This document shows positions 24,772 to 37,000 of a stretch of DNA of 64,000 nt, piece by piece. How positions within the stretch are numbered: the stretch's first letter is position 1; each line of letters starts with the position of its first letter. The notes under the pieces were generated by a model. That model saw only the letters and a list, made by a program, of their open reading frames with translations, ran no database searches and was not told the origin of the DNA. The position numbers and the translations under genes were made by a program. Source of the stretch: Onchocerca lupi (taxonomy: Eukaryota > Nematoda > Chromadorea > Rhabditida > Onchocercidae); contig JAOVVO010000051.1 in assembly GCA_028564675.1 (NCBI GenBank), positions 1 through 64,000 of the forward strand, written 5' to 3'.

Positions 24772-27215
24772 CTAACTAATAACATCACTGGAGATAATTT
24801 GGGCAAGCTTTTCAAATTCTTTAGCTACAGGAGAATCGTAATATTTTTCAAAGTAATCCTCTCCAGCATCAGCACATCCAGCCATACGACCATCAAATGG
24901 CAATGAAACAAGTAAGGGAACAGATAATTCACTGCACATCGTTTCTGCACCACCAGTTGTGCGTGGAAAAAGTTGTGAAAGCTTCGAACAACAGGGACAA
25001 ATAAATGAAGACATATTTTCAATAACTCCCAATATGTTGATTTTTGTTCTCCGACAGAAATTGATCTAAAAAAAAATCAAAAGTTATGACTTTAAATAGA
25101 CTCTTCTGTAGCTAAAGAAAATATGCAAACATAATATATAAATTTTATGTATAGATGTAGTATCAAAGATGAGGAAAGCACTGACTTCTTTGCGGACATC
25201 AAGTAATGATATTTCTTGAGGTGTGGTTATTACAATGGCACCATCCACGGACCCAGCTTGCAGAAGAAATTGAACGATGGAAATATGTTCATCTGATGTT
25301 CCGGGAGGAGTATCAATCAATAAATAATCCAAACTCCCCCAGTCAACATCCTAAATTGAAATGAAACGATGTTTGTTTTCTGTCTAATGAAAGAAAACAT
25401 TTCGTTCTGAATATTAATATTTCATTTGATTAAAGGAATATATTTTAAGGATACATTAACTGATTTCTATATCTGAATGTCAACCGAAATGAATACAATA
25501 GGAAAAAAATTAAATTTCAATTTACGAACGATTGATTTCATTTTTTTTTTAAACATATGATAATTTCCAAGAATTAATCTCCCAAGCTTATACATGGAAT
25601 AATATTCACTACAAATAATTTTAATTTGCACTTCAAAATTTCAGAATTTTGACAAAACTAAATCAAAAAAAAAAAAAAATAATAATAAATAAATGTGAGT
25701 CCCAAAACATGCATTACATCCTATTGCTAATAAAAATTTTCTAAACCTGAAGAACTAGATGTTATTATACCATAAGAAATAACTAGAAAATATATCAATA
25801 AAGAAACCAACCTTTAAAAATTGTTTTATCAACGCATTTTTACGTGCTCCTCGCCAAATAACTGCTTCAGATTTGTTTTGCAATAGGAATGCAATGCTCA
25901 TCATTATAAGATTATCTTTTACAACAATAGGACACCAACCATCACCACTTTCATGAACACTCTCTTGTTCTACACCCATCATTCGCGCTTGCGATGGTCC
26001 ACAAATGTCTACATCCAACAGTCCAACCTTTAAAGTCTTGATGTTTTTCTATTCTTGAATTTTAGAAAAGTTTTTCTTCACGCAAAAATTATTCAGTTAT
26101 CTTGAGGGACTATTGCTCAATATTTTGGTGATAATATTCGCATTATAACAAATCAATGTAAAAAAAAACCTTATCGATTTCATGTTAAGATTGTACTTAC
26201 CTGAATTTTATCATTTTTTGCCAGGGCTCTAGCCAAATTAGCCGTCACGGCACTTTTTCCAACACCACCTTTTCCAGAAAGTATAAGAATTTTATGTTTA
26301 ACATTCTTCAAACGATCTGCAATTGCCGAAAGATCTGCATCTAATTTTTTTGTTTCGCCAGATGCACATAGTACTTGGTTAGGACATCCAGCACATGAAG
26401 TTGCCTGTAGCAGACATTTCCACAAACAATGTCGAACAAATTATTTGAAAAAAAGAAAAAAAAAACAATTATTCCAAACTTTTAAAACATGTTCCATATG
26501 CAATTGCTGTATGCAAAGATTACTATATGGAGAGAAATTATTTTTATATTCTGGAATTTCGCCTTTAATTAATCGAAATTTGGAAAAATTCATAAAATTG
26601 ATTAAAAAACGAGTACTGCCATGAAATGACATAAATACAAGAATGAATATGAAAATTAATATGCCAGCATGAAAAAAGGTGAAACAAGAAAGTTAATAAA
26701 AACAAGAAAGCCAATGTGTACTTTGTTGGAAAGCCTAGAAATGAAGAAATATAGAACTGAAAATATTATTTCTAAACTTCTTAAGAAATATATTACAAAA
26801 TTTCTCGCATTTACGATTAGTGAATGTGCGATCTTTTTTGTTCATTTATTACACTGTAATATGATATAAAGAGATATACAAAAGTGCATTTCCCCATTTC
26901 ATAAGCTATCAATTAGAAAACACTGAAAATATCAAAAGTCAGCCTTAACAACCCGATGAGAATCAACTAAAGCTATTAAATGACATCAAAGCATTTTGAA
27001 TACAAGAATTGATTAAGTATAATAGATTTTCTATATAGCATTGGAATTAAAATCAGGATATGCCTATCATCAGCTTGACATCCCAGCTCCCTAATATAAT
27101 TTCATTATCAGTTAACTTCCATGTCTCACTATTTAATAAAAAAAGTCACCTTTCCGGCATCTGCAGATGTTGCGCCGGGGCAATTCTCGTTTGCATTTTC
27201 AGGGATATCATTCAT
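24772..27215 (-). CDS. nubp-1: Cytosolic Fe-S cluster assembly factor NUBP1/Nbp35
   Basis: P-loop scaffold ATPase that builds 4Fe-4S clusters for cytosolic and nuclear proteins. Exons: 27215-27150, 26404-26201, 26027-25812, 25350-25186, 25065-24772; 314 residues, near the usual 320. The N-terminal cluster motif is complete: Cys12-x13-Cys26-x2-Cys29-x5-Cys35 ('CAGCPNQVLC'). This separates NUBP1 from NUBP2/Cfd1, which lacks it. P-loop GKGGVGKS is at 66-73, followed by 'DVDICGPS', 'IDTPPGTSD' and the C-terminal bridging motif C-P-C-C (Cys240/Cys243). An acceptor TTTGTTTAG lies 39 nt before the ATG (5' end about 27254), consistent with a trans-spliced leader. It sits between ercc-1 upstream and KAS downstream, same strand. 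Confidence 0.95.
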
Positions 27216-27253
27216 CGCTTTTGGCAGTCCGAATAGATCAAGCAATGACAGTA

Positions 27254-27256
27254 GCT
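27254..27256 (-). promoter_or_regulatory. Probable spliced-leader acceptor for nubp-1
   Basis: The minus strand reads CTTTTTGTTTAG/CTACTG, a strong worm acceptor with no upstream coding exon that fits. The 39-nt leader that follows is open in the nubp-1 frame by chance. Trans-splicing is inferred. Confidence 0.5.
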
Positions 27257-27782
27257 AAACAAAAAGAAACTAGTTCATAGACAAGAAATAATTTTCAAAT
27301 AAAAGCAAAATTAGGCATATAATCTCTCAAAAGAAATCAGAATTAAAGAACAAGATGAATGAAATGAAAATTTTGTAAGGAAACTATTATCTTCTATAAA
27401 GCTTTCCTGAAATTGCGTAAAAAAGAAATTGATGCTAAATGAGTCAAAAAATCTGCATCTGTTTCAGCTTTGCAAAACAAAACATCAAAATTTTTTCTGA
27501 CATTTGCACATAATTATGCAACGCCTCGCAATTGAGATATACAAAGCAGGAAAAAAGACCCGAATGCAAAAATTTTACCCCATATCTCCATCACTTTTTT
27601 TATATAAATAAAACACATATTTGATTATGATGCATGAAAAAATAGCACCCTTTTCAAGTGCACTAAAGTCTTACAAGTAACTTTTTGTTATGCATGCTAC
27701 ATTATGATACAGTGAATTACAAATCCAACTTTTTATAAGATTTAATTCGATAACGTTATACACTACATGAAAAACTTTGGCT

Positions 27783-29276
27783 TCAAGTCTTCTGAAAAGC
27801 TGTCCGAAAGAATGCATGTATATTTCTTGCTTTGGTGGGACCTAAGCCAGGACATAACAGCAATCTATCAATATCCGCATTTGCTATTTTCTGGATGTTG
27901 CCAAAAGTAGCAATCAAACGTTGCGCATCAGATACTGTCAATGATCGAATAACAGAAAGAAATTTGATAGCCTAAAAAAAAAAAAAAGAAGAAAAAAATA
28001 GTTCTTTATAGAAATCATTCCTAAAAGTTTCAGAAAACAGATGGATTCTCATTTTCAATACAAAAATACTGAAGCTTAAGTAACAATGCTGCACAATTAC
28101 AAAAAATGGTTCACTCAATATATGAAGAATATCATGCAAAATTAGAAAGAAGCAAATTAAAACTATTAATTTCATAATATGCACTGTTGATGAACTAACT
28201 CTAAATACTTTTATAATCATAACTTTCTCTTAGAGAACAATAAAATAATTTTTATCTTTTTATCTCATCTTGTCTAATAGAATCTCATGTAGAAGTAAAG
28301 AAATAAAGCACAAATTACCTGGTGTAACTTGCTATCGTCATCTGATAAGCAAAGTCGTTTTCTTTTCCGCTCTTGCATCGCATTAACAGCGCTTTGTTCA
28401 TTTCTATTTCTCGAAATATGTAAATTTTCTAAGTATTCTGCAGCTTCTTCAGCGGAATAACAGAGCATAAGTGTCCAACCAGTTCGATAACAAAATAGAT
28501 TTAATTCGCGTAGAATATGACGTGGCTCCACATTCACAAGCACTAATAAGACCTGAAAAAAAATCCTCTCAAATTATATAATCAAAAAATAATTAAAAAC
28601 TTGAGAAAATCCCTCAAATTATGTAATTAAAAACTTAAGATCGATAAAATTCTGTCGCAATTTTGATTCATGTTGAAGCTACAAATAAAAGATGTAATCC
28701 AGCAATCAATTAACAACGGAGAAATAGTATTGAAATTTCGCATTTTCTTTGACAACCTTACCTTTATTGCATACCCAACACCATCACTGTTTATGCGGGT
28801 CTCTATATAATTCGGATGAAGCTTATGCCATTTCAAGCTGAGATACAAAATACCCATTTCTTTACCAGCTTCAAAATCAGTCTGAATTAAATTCTCGTTT
28901 AGAAAAGTTTTAAAAGAATTATGATGGAATATGAAGGTCCATTTTTTATACTTTACACACTTTTTTACGACAATAAAAATATTGAAATTTCCAGCAATAC
29001 GACAGAAACAGAAACTTTGATATCAGCCCACTCAAACGGTACATTACGTATATACTTCAGAACGGGATTTCCTTCCTGACGTTTCCGATTGATAACCAAT
29101 TTCGAATTTAGTAATGTCGCTCCTGCAAATATCTGTACCTATGTAATGATAATAATTTTCAAATGAAATGTATTTGGGTATTTCAAGTCTTACTTTTTTA
29201 AGATAAGACTTTAAAAAAAAAAAAAAAAGACACAAGTTTAAAGTGAACCTGATTGGTTAGGGTTAGAAGTTTCCAT
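27783..29276 (-). CDS. ercc-1: ERCC1 subunit of the XPF-ERCC1 repair endonuclease
   Basis: Non-catalytic partner of XPF in nucleotide excision and crosslink repair; binds DNA and XPF through its C-terminal tandem HhH domain. Exons: 29276-29249, 29122-29016, 28881-28762, 28552-28319, 27971-27783; about 225 residues. Seen: 'GNPVLKYIRNVPFEW' opening the central nuclease-like domain, 'ILYLSLKWHKLHPNYI', 'VLLVLVNVEPRHIL', 'LMLCYSAEEAAEYLE', then the HhH2 block 'FGNIQKIANAD' and 'LCPGLGPTKARNIHAFF'. The long N-terminal tail of vertebrate ERCC1 is reduced to about a dozen residues. The short first exon is set by the ATG 16 nt after an acceptor at 29293, consistent with trans-splicing. Second gene of the minus-strand run. 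Confidence 0.93.
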
Positions 29277-29490
29277 TCCTGACACAATCTCACTGAAAAT
29301 GAAAAAGTCAATTATCTTGAAAAGCATAAGTTCTGCAAAGAATTTTATAGAAATTATTCATATATAGTGCCATGAAAGCAGCTTACGCCATCAAGTCAAA
29401 AGTTTACGAAACGAATAAATGGAAGACGAACTAGACTCTGCACAACTTTGAACTAATGAAACGTCAATGAAAACTTTATTGTCATTGAAA

Positions 29491-29580
29491 AACTGAATGA
29501 ATAAATGCATGAAAATGAATAAAATGGCGAAACTGAATGAATGAATGCATGACAATGAACAAAATGACGAAATTGAATGC
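29491..29580 (-). repeat. 40-bp tandem repeat between katanin and ercc-1
   Basis: 29491-29530 and 29531-29570 are two copies of a 40-bp unit (about four differences), followed by the start of a third (aattgaatgc). The minus-strand ORF across it (Phe/Ser/His-rich) is a by-product of the repeat. Confidence 0.9.
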
Positions 29581-29902
29581 TATTCCAATAACAAATATGA
29601 AATACAAAATAACACAGACAAAAGAAAGAACTTCCAAATTGCATTGAGTATTACTCTATAAAATAGTGACACAAGAATTTCAACAACATATATAATATAA
29701 TTTACAACATTTTTAATTTAGAAAATGAAATAAAAGTGATGTATAGAATATCATAGATACAATACAAAAAGGGATAAAAACATGGATAAAACAGCAAAAA
29801 TGGAGGCATTTCTATCACATTACACAAAAAGCTTTTTTAAAAATAAATTAGGTACCTTTACATGATTACAGCAACGTTATTTCAATTTATAATATAAAGT
29901 TC

Positions 29903-32320
29903 TCAAGCTGCGCCAAAATCGTGTATCCATTTTTCATACTTTTGCACATCAGTACTAGAAACCGATGGTGATGTATTTTGTATAGCTTGTAAAAAATCAT
30001 TAGAAGTGATGGGCAAATCAACCTCTTCTTGCTTTAATGCCTTAATCTCTTCAGCTGTTAAATTGGCAATACGCACACGCATACTCATCATTGCTGCTTC
30101 ACGACAGACATTTGTGATATCCGCTCCCGAATAACCATCAAGCGAATCAGCCACCTGTAAAAAATGCTTGGTTTAATTCCAAAAAAGTTTAAAAGCAAAA
30201 CAACTTTAAAAAATGCAAGAAACAAACAATCTTCATGATAGCTTGCTGGTTGAGTCGCATAATGTTTTTAAAATCAAATTATCTCATTTTTCATTTCGTT
30301 AAAATATAATATTCATTCAGAAATCTTGAATGGAAATTTACAGTTTCTAAATTAACTTCTTCATCGATAGAAACTTCAGCTAAAGCCAATTTTAATAGCT
30401 GAAATCTATTAGTTTTATCTGGCAATGGAATATATATCCGTTTCTCAAGACGCCTTCTTAGAGCTTCATCCAGATCCCAAGGAAAATTTGTAGCAGCTAA
30501 TACAAGAACTCGCGAAATATCTGGTGAACAACCTAAAAAACGGAATTTGTATGATGTCTAACAATTTAATAAATAAAATTATTTATTCTCCCAATAAAAT
30601 TTTTAGCCAATCTGCAAATAATGACCAGATCACAGCCAAAAAATAAGGTATTGGAGCATAAGTGAAATAAATATATTTTCAAAAACAATACATTACCATC
30701 CATCTGTGTTAATAGCTCCGATTTAACTCGACGTGATGCTTCATGTTCGCTATCAGCACCTCTTCTGCTACACAAACTATCTATTTCATCAATGAATATC
30801 GTTGACGGAGCATAAAAACGAGCCTAGAAATGAATCAATTTCCAAAAAAATTATAGAATAAACATGTTAGAACAAGTAGTGTAGTCACAAGAGCAACAAA
30901 AAAATTTACCATTTTGAAAAGAAGTTGCACAAGCTTTTCAGAGTCTCCACGATATTTCGAAGTCAGTGTGGCAGATGACACACAGAAAAATGTCGTCTGA
31001 CTTTCCGTTGCAACAGCTTTTGCGAGCATAGTTTTACCTGTTCCTGGTGGACCAACCATACAAACACCTCGCCAAGGACGCCGAATACCCTAAAACAAAT
31101 TTTTTGAATTTGAATTTTTTCGCAAACAATGTTGCTGAAAACAAAACAAAACAAAACCTTAAAAAAATTTGGCATAACTGACGGCAGTATGACCGCTTCT
31201 TTCAAGAGTTTCTTGGCTTCATCGAGGCCAGCAATATCATCCCAGTGAACATCGGGACGCTTCTGCATAATGTCACGTTCAATAATTTCCACTAATTCCT
31301 TGTCGAATCCTCTATCGTCAAATACTTTCTCATTCCCTCCTTTTTCCTAAAAATATTAAGAAATAATCACCAAAAAAATATATTCCGTAAAATAATAGGT
31401 CTAAAAATTGAATGATACAAAGTAAATTTCATAAAACATAATCGATGAATATACGAATATCACTACAGATTGAATTAAACTACAAATTACCAGCATACTG
31501 AATATGACAGAATTCCTACGTTGCTATTGTTATCGCCTTCTTCTTTCGAAGTTAGTTCCGATAGTTCATTCATAGATGCACGTCCCAATGAATTAGCTCT
31601 TTTGGTGATATTACGACATCCAGCACTGGTAAAAGGAGATTTTCCTACTGAACTTTTTTTTGTTTTATTATCAACACGGGAATAAGTCTGCTTTTTGGCG
31701 GTACTTTTTGGACTTGGAATAGTTGATGTTTTCTTTGTTAAAGGCGGCAGTGGCCATATATCAGGATCACTTGGCGGTGCGTCAATAGGCGATGATGATA
31801 TTGTCGCACCGGCCATTTGTCGCATCTGCGAAACGACATCTGCGATACCATTCATTCGCTCTACATTCAATTTTAACACCGATTTTATCTGAAAAAGTGT
31901 CAAAAAAACAACTTGCTCGTTATGAACAAACACATTAGGAACAAAAAAGATGGAAAATAGTGATAACTAAATATATTTTAACATTTGCTAATTTAATAAA
32001 CATATAAGACTAATTGTTACGAAGTAATAGCGACAACATAACCATAATGAGCATTAGTCATCCAAAAGTGCTATGCGGTATTGCCATTGCATATCCAACT
32101 AATTCTACCGAAAGTTCACGAACTTTTCTTCTTTTCTCTTGAAAGAATGATATCTTACTTTAACAAGTTGGTCTTTATTTGGATCATCGACAGATATGCT
32201 GTTCAGACGACGTTCAATCAGCGAAAGAGCGGTGCGTAAGAATAGCGCCGATTGATCATATTTTCGGCGTAAAGCAGCTTCCTTAGCAGCTCGATAACTC
32301 TCCGATATCTCCCATTCCAT
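29903..32320 (-). CDS. mei-1: Katanin p60 AAA ATPase (microtubule-severing)
   Basis: Severs microtubules as a hexamer. Exons: 32320-32159, 31888-31520, 31346-31158, 31089-30910, 30823-30697, 30532-30342, 30154-29903; 489 residues, matching the 491 of human KATNA1. Seen: N-terminal helical MIT-like region (about 1-80), a Ser/Pro/Lys-rich linker, 'WDDIAGLDEAKKLLKEAV' opening the AAA module, Walker A GPPGTGKT (253-260), 'SKYRGDSEKLV', Walker B 'TIFIDEIDSL' (Asp312-Glu313), 'AATNFPWDLDEALRRRLEKR' with arginine fingers, and a Vps4-type C-terminal segment. The ATG is 9 nt downstream of the acceptor AATTTCAG, consistent with trans-splicing. It is the first gene of the four-gene run and diverges from ncs-2. 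Symbol follows C. elegans; KATNA1 and KATNAL1 cannot be told apart here. Confidence 0.94.
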
Positions 32321-32329
32321 TTGTGCTTT

Positions 32330-34001
32330 CTGAAATTGGATTGTGAGTAAAGTGGAAAAGAAGCAACATTTTATCACGATCTTTAACAGTTGTTCTTTGT
32401 TTAGATAATCGATCCATGCCATTCAGGTGGTAACCAATCATCAAAGATCGGTGCAAGGACAAAAATCATCACCAATCTATCAAAGCAAAACATTCCACAA
32501 GAATGGACAGGAAATCGGAGGAAAGCAGACTGAAAACAAAAAATGGAATACGAAATTAATAAATGAAAATCAATATCCCAACCCCACACTTCGGTAATAT
32601 TTGTTATATACAAATTTGGTTCTGGAAAATTCTCGAGAAAGGGATCTGGTGTTTTCTCCGAATTCAGATTCCAGCAAAAAATAGCAGATTGTGATATTTA
32701 GTCGATAGCCTGAAGTTTCATTTGATTTTTTCCATATTATACGAATTGTAGCACTCATTCGTGCTACCTTGGAAAAGCTTTCTTTAAAAATATTTCATTC
32801 ATAACAATAATGGAACTTTTTTACTGAAATTATAAGCATGTTGCGATCGAAAAGTAAAATTTATACGATTAGGAATTATAGATGATTCATTCCTAACCGA
32901 ATTTCAAGTAAAAGAGTTTGTGATTGAAATATGCAACTGAAAGGCTTCGGTTTATCACTGACTGATCTCTTGATTACTTTTATTATTCATAGCAATCAAT
33001 ATTGATCACTGTAATAGTTCTAACTCTTAGAGATGATTCTGTTGCAGAGAATGGGAGAATAGAGTTATATGTTTGAAAGAGAGCCATCACATTCTTGCCA
33101 CGTCATTTAACTCCTGATTAGTTGATATCATGCTTCTCGTTCCCAAGTGTTTTCCGTCATTCATGGCATCCATCCATCCATCCATCCATCCAGAATCTCC
33201 CGTTAACATTCTTTCTGTGTTTACATACACTACTCACCATCAATCATCTGTATGCGACACATACAAGCACGCACACAACTGCATACATGCAGATGACATA
33301 TGCATACATGCAATGCAAGTAGGGCATGACTTGCCTATCGTTAGCCTTTTCGCATTCATTCCATCGTCAAGTGAAAGCCAATGAGCGATTGCGACGCCTC
33401 TCATTTCTTCGCAAGGCCGGGCCAACCTTCCTAGTTGATTGCCATCTGTCACCCATCGATCCATTGCTGCATGTGCGTGTTGAGGACATGCAGTTGCAAG
33501 TAGAAACTAGCAAGCTAGGAATAATAGGCAGTGGTGATGCATTTCCATCCCCATCTATAATTCTCTCTCTCCCTCGCTATTTACGTACGTTTTTAAGTTC
33601 ACGTCATTGTAGTGGGATGCAGTGATGAAAATAAATGAGTCAGTCATACCTATCTTACACTCACCTCAGCATGCTGCAGCAGCACTCGTCTAATAAAAGC
33701 ATTAATTAATTAGTTTATGGGTCATCTCATCAAGTGCAACATGCACAGCAATGAAAGCCATTCATCTATTATTCATGCATCCCTCTGTGCAGTAAGCTGA
33801 GACTTTTACGGCGAGGTGTTACGAACAAACATTTCATTGATGTCCATTGTTGATGCTAATGAAGCATTTCTTTTCGTCTAGATCCTGTGAACGACATTGG
33901 GAGTGTTGCTGTGATTGGCCTGTCTATCTACCTTCTGTCTCCATTGCCGCAACTAATCGATCGACTGATTGTCTTCCACAGATCAGATTACTTCCCATCA
34001 G
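32330..34001. promoter_or_regulatory. Shared 5' region of katanin (-) and ncs-2 (+)
   Basis: Divergent genes share about 1.7 kb. From 33100 to 33960 the DNA is richer in GC than the rest of the window, with a CATC microsatellite, Pur/Pyr tracts and repeated 'gcatacatgca' words. ORFs of 60-99 codons here have no recognisable similarity and no matching splice sites. The 3' end of the stretch has acceptors CTTCCACAG (33981) and CCCATCAG (34001), the latter directly before the ncs-2 ATG. A promoter or long 5' leader for ncs-2 is the simplest reading. Confidence 0.4.
33167..33192 (+). repeat. CATC microsatellite
   Basis: About six and a half perfect copies of CATC, in the GC-richer stretch upstream of ncs-2. 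Confidence 0.95.
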
Positions 34002-37000
34002 ATGGGTATAAAAAGCTCAAAACCGAAACTCTCCAAAGAAGATCTTGACTTCCTCAAAAAAAACACGAGCTTCACCGAAGAGCAGATCAAGGAGTGGTAT
34101 AAAGGCTTCGTGGTTAGTTTTTCTTTTTCCTCATTTTCCGGAATGCAAAATGCACTTCAGCCAAAACATATGTGGCACTGTTTATCTCTACTCTACCTGT
34201 ACTAAGTAGTGCAGCAGAGCATTATTTTACTTTTATCAGACGACAGATCAAATCACTGAAGGAAGTATTGGCGAACATGAGAGGCAGATGTATCATTGTA
34301 CCTAACTTCTATTTCTGTTTCTTCACTTTTTTTAGCTTTCAACATCCTTTTCTTGCTTTGGCACTGATGTCTCTTTGAAATTTGGTCATCTGTTCATATT
34401 AAACAACATGGATAGCTCATGAAAGAACTTGTCACCATTTGTCTTACGACATCATCTATGAATATAGGAAGAACTTCTTGATTCTGGGCTATCCAATAAA
34501 TCACTTTCTATTTCAGGTAGCAAAGTTGCTACTATACGGGGAGGGAAACGTATCTCAAAAATGTGACGGTCATCGCTTTCTCACTGAAAAAAATTAGTGG
34601 ATACTTTAAATGCAGCGGATTTGCTTTCAAGTAAGATAAGGAGCTGGAATTATTGATTTTAGAACTTTAAAGCCTCTTGACACTGAAATTTTGACTAGTC
34701 ATTGAGAGATCTAACATTTCGCCAGAAATCATAAAGTTTTATTAGTACTTAACAGTCATGATAAGTTGGATGTACTTCTTCTCTAAGACTTTTTCCTTGC
34801 ATTCATGTTTTTAAAAGAAGCTTCCCTATCAAATATCGTAAATTTCTTTTCTGGGTCAAATTCATGTTTTTATGCATTGAGCCAAATAGTATTTTAGTAT
34901 ATGTGAAAGTAATTTGCAATAATTAATTGTTTGTTTCCGAAATAGCGATTCTTTTTAGTGCGCGTATGCATGCAAGTCAATAAATATGGTGTAGTCCAAA
35001 GTTAGAAAGAACTGTATTAAGATTCCACCGATAAGTATTTCTTACGTTGCTGATTAAAAGTATAGTGGTTTTAATTAGCGAATGAAGTAATTAATCAGAG
35101 AAGATCAACGCATGCCTTTCTGAGTTGTCACTTAGAAATAATGCTCTTTTATTATTCAATTTGTATTTTATTTTGTGACACATGATGCATGAATTTTTAT
35201 AATTTTGATGCTGTTTCAAGAATTTTTTCTGGAATTTGCAATAAGTAAATGGATATATGTCTGCAAAAATTAAAGCCAGAATTATATTTTAAGTGGGCGA
35301 ATCTATGAATTGTTATCCCCAGCAAGTTTTTTCTCGTCATGCCTCGCAAGATTTTATGCTATCCTCAACATATCGTTGTTTCACAATTTTTATCATGAAT
35401 TCTGAAAATATTATTCAAAATATAAGTGTTTTTTTTTTAAGACTTGAAAATTGATGCGTTAATGTTGTTTCAAAAAATTGTTTCAGCAAGACTGTCCGAA
35501 AGGCCATTTGACGAAGGATCAATTTATTAAAGTTTACAAAGATTTCTTTCCATCCGGAAGTGCGGAAGGGTTTTGCGAGCATGTCTTTCGGACATTTGAT
35601 ACCGATAACAGCGGTTTTATCGATTTCAAGGAATTCTTATTAGCAATAAATGTAACGAGTTCGGGCACACCAGAGCAAAAACTTGAATGGGCATTCAGGA
35701 TGTACGATATTGATGGTAATGGTACCATTGATGAGAAAGAAATGATTAAAATTATAGAGGTTCGTTTCTTCTTACTTCTTAGACTTTATTTATTCAATAA
35801 TAACTAAAATAAGAATCACATAATGGCAAATCTGTCTGGCTCTCTATTACATGTAATTTTAATTTTTTTTCCTGTTTATCATACTATGGAAGAGTAACTT
35901 CTGCTTCGTCTATTCATATCTGTTTTACTACAAATAAAATTTTCTTTTATCATGCGCATTTCTAACAAGATAACTTTAATTCAACCTACGCTTCGTGCTG
36001 ATATTTAAAAAAAAAAAAAAAAAGAGATGACTTCGGGGTCTTTGATTCCCACTTGAATTTTTCTAATTATCCAGAGTTAATTGCTCAGAATACAGTATAG
36101 TTTAGTTTCTTTTACTGGGTGATAGATTTTATAAAATTTTGAATTTCTTCCATCTTTCGATGTAATACTTGCTGTTATTCTTTTTTTTTGCACAAAAATC
36201 GCTAAAGATATTCGTTTTAGCCCTGAAACTTGTATATTTTTTTCTATATTAATGACTTTCGAAGGGACGAGTCACGGAGACTTCTGTGAAATCTGCTTTG
36301 GTCATGAACTGTCTATCAGTATTTACTAAAAATATATAAGATTTTTACATGCTATAAGGTAAATACGAAGGGTTAAAGAGAGTTAAATCATTAGCGTTAT
36401 AGCATACAATAATAGTTCTTGATTTCTTTTATTCATTCGGCTTTTGAAAATAAATAGTGGAAGTTTCCTAGTGAAAACTTGATTTGCAGAGGAATCATAT
36501 CGGAACTTTAAGATATTTGCTTCATTTACTCTTTCTTATTTTTTTTCATCATATGATTCTATTATTACATGCACTTATTCAAATTCGTATTATGTATTTA
36601 TATATAAATCGTTTAACATTACAGTGTTTATCTGGACTCTAATATATTTAAGACGTTTGATCAAATTAGGTTCTTTATATATGTATATTTTTTAGCTTTT
36701 CTGATTATTTTTTTAACTTTAAGATAGTTATAAATTTGAAGACTTTGTCAGAGATTAGCATCTACAAATAACATTTTAAAAATTGTTAGCCCATCAATTA
36801 AATTACATAGAAGATTACCGAGCTCAAAGAATTGAAACGTTTTATTTCAAGTCTTATTGAATTGCAGTTGTTCGTCAATTAAATTATGGAGTCCTTTCAG
36901 GCAATCTACGAAATGTTAGGGCCGGAAGTCACAAAGTCTGCTGATGATTCACCTCGAAAACGGGCTAAAATGATTTTCGAGAAAATGGATGTCAATAACG

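Noticed and set aside
29453..29644. Phe/Ser/His-rich minus-strand ORF
   Set aside because: Produced by the 40-bp tandem repeat.
33326..33625. 99-codon plus-strand ORF upstream of ncs-2
   Set aside because: Overlaps an antisense ORF of similar length, no recognised motif, and the GC-richer DNA makes long chance frames likelier.
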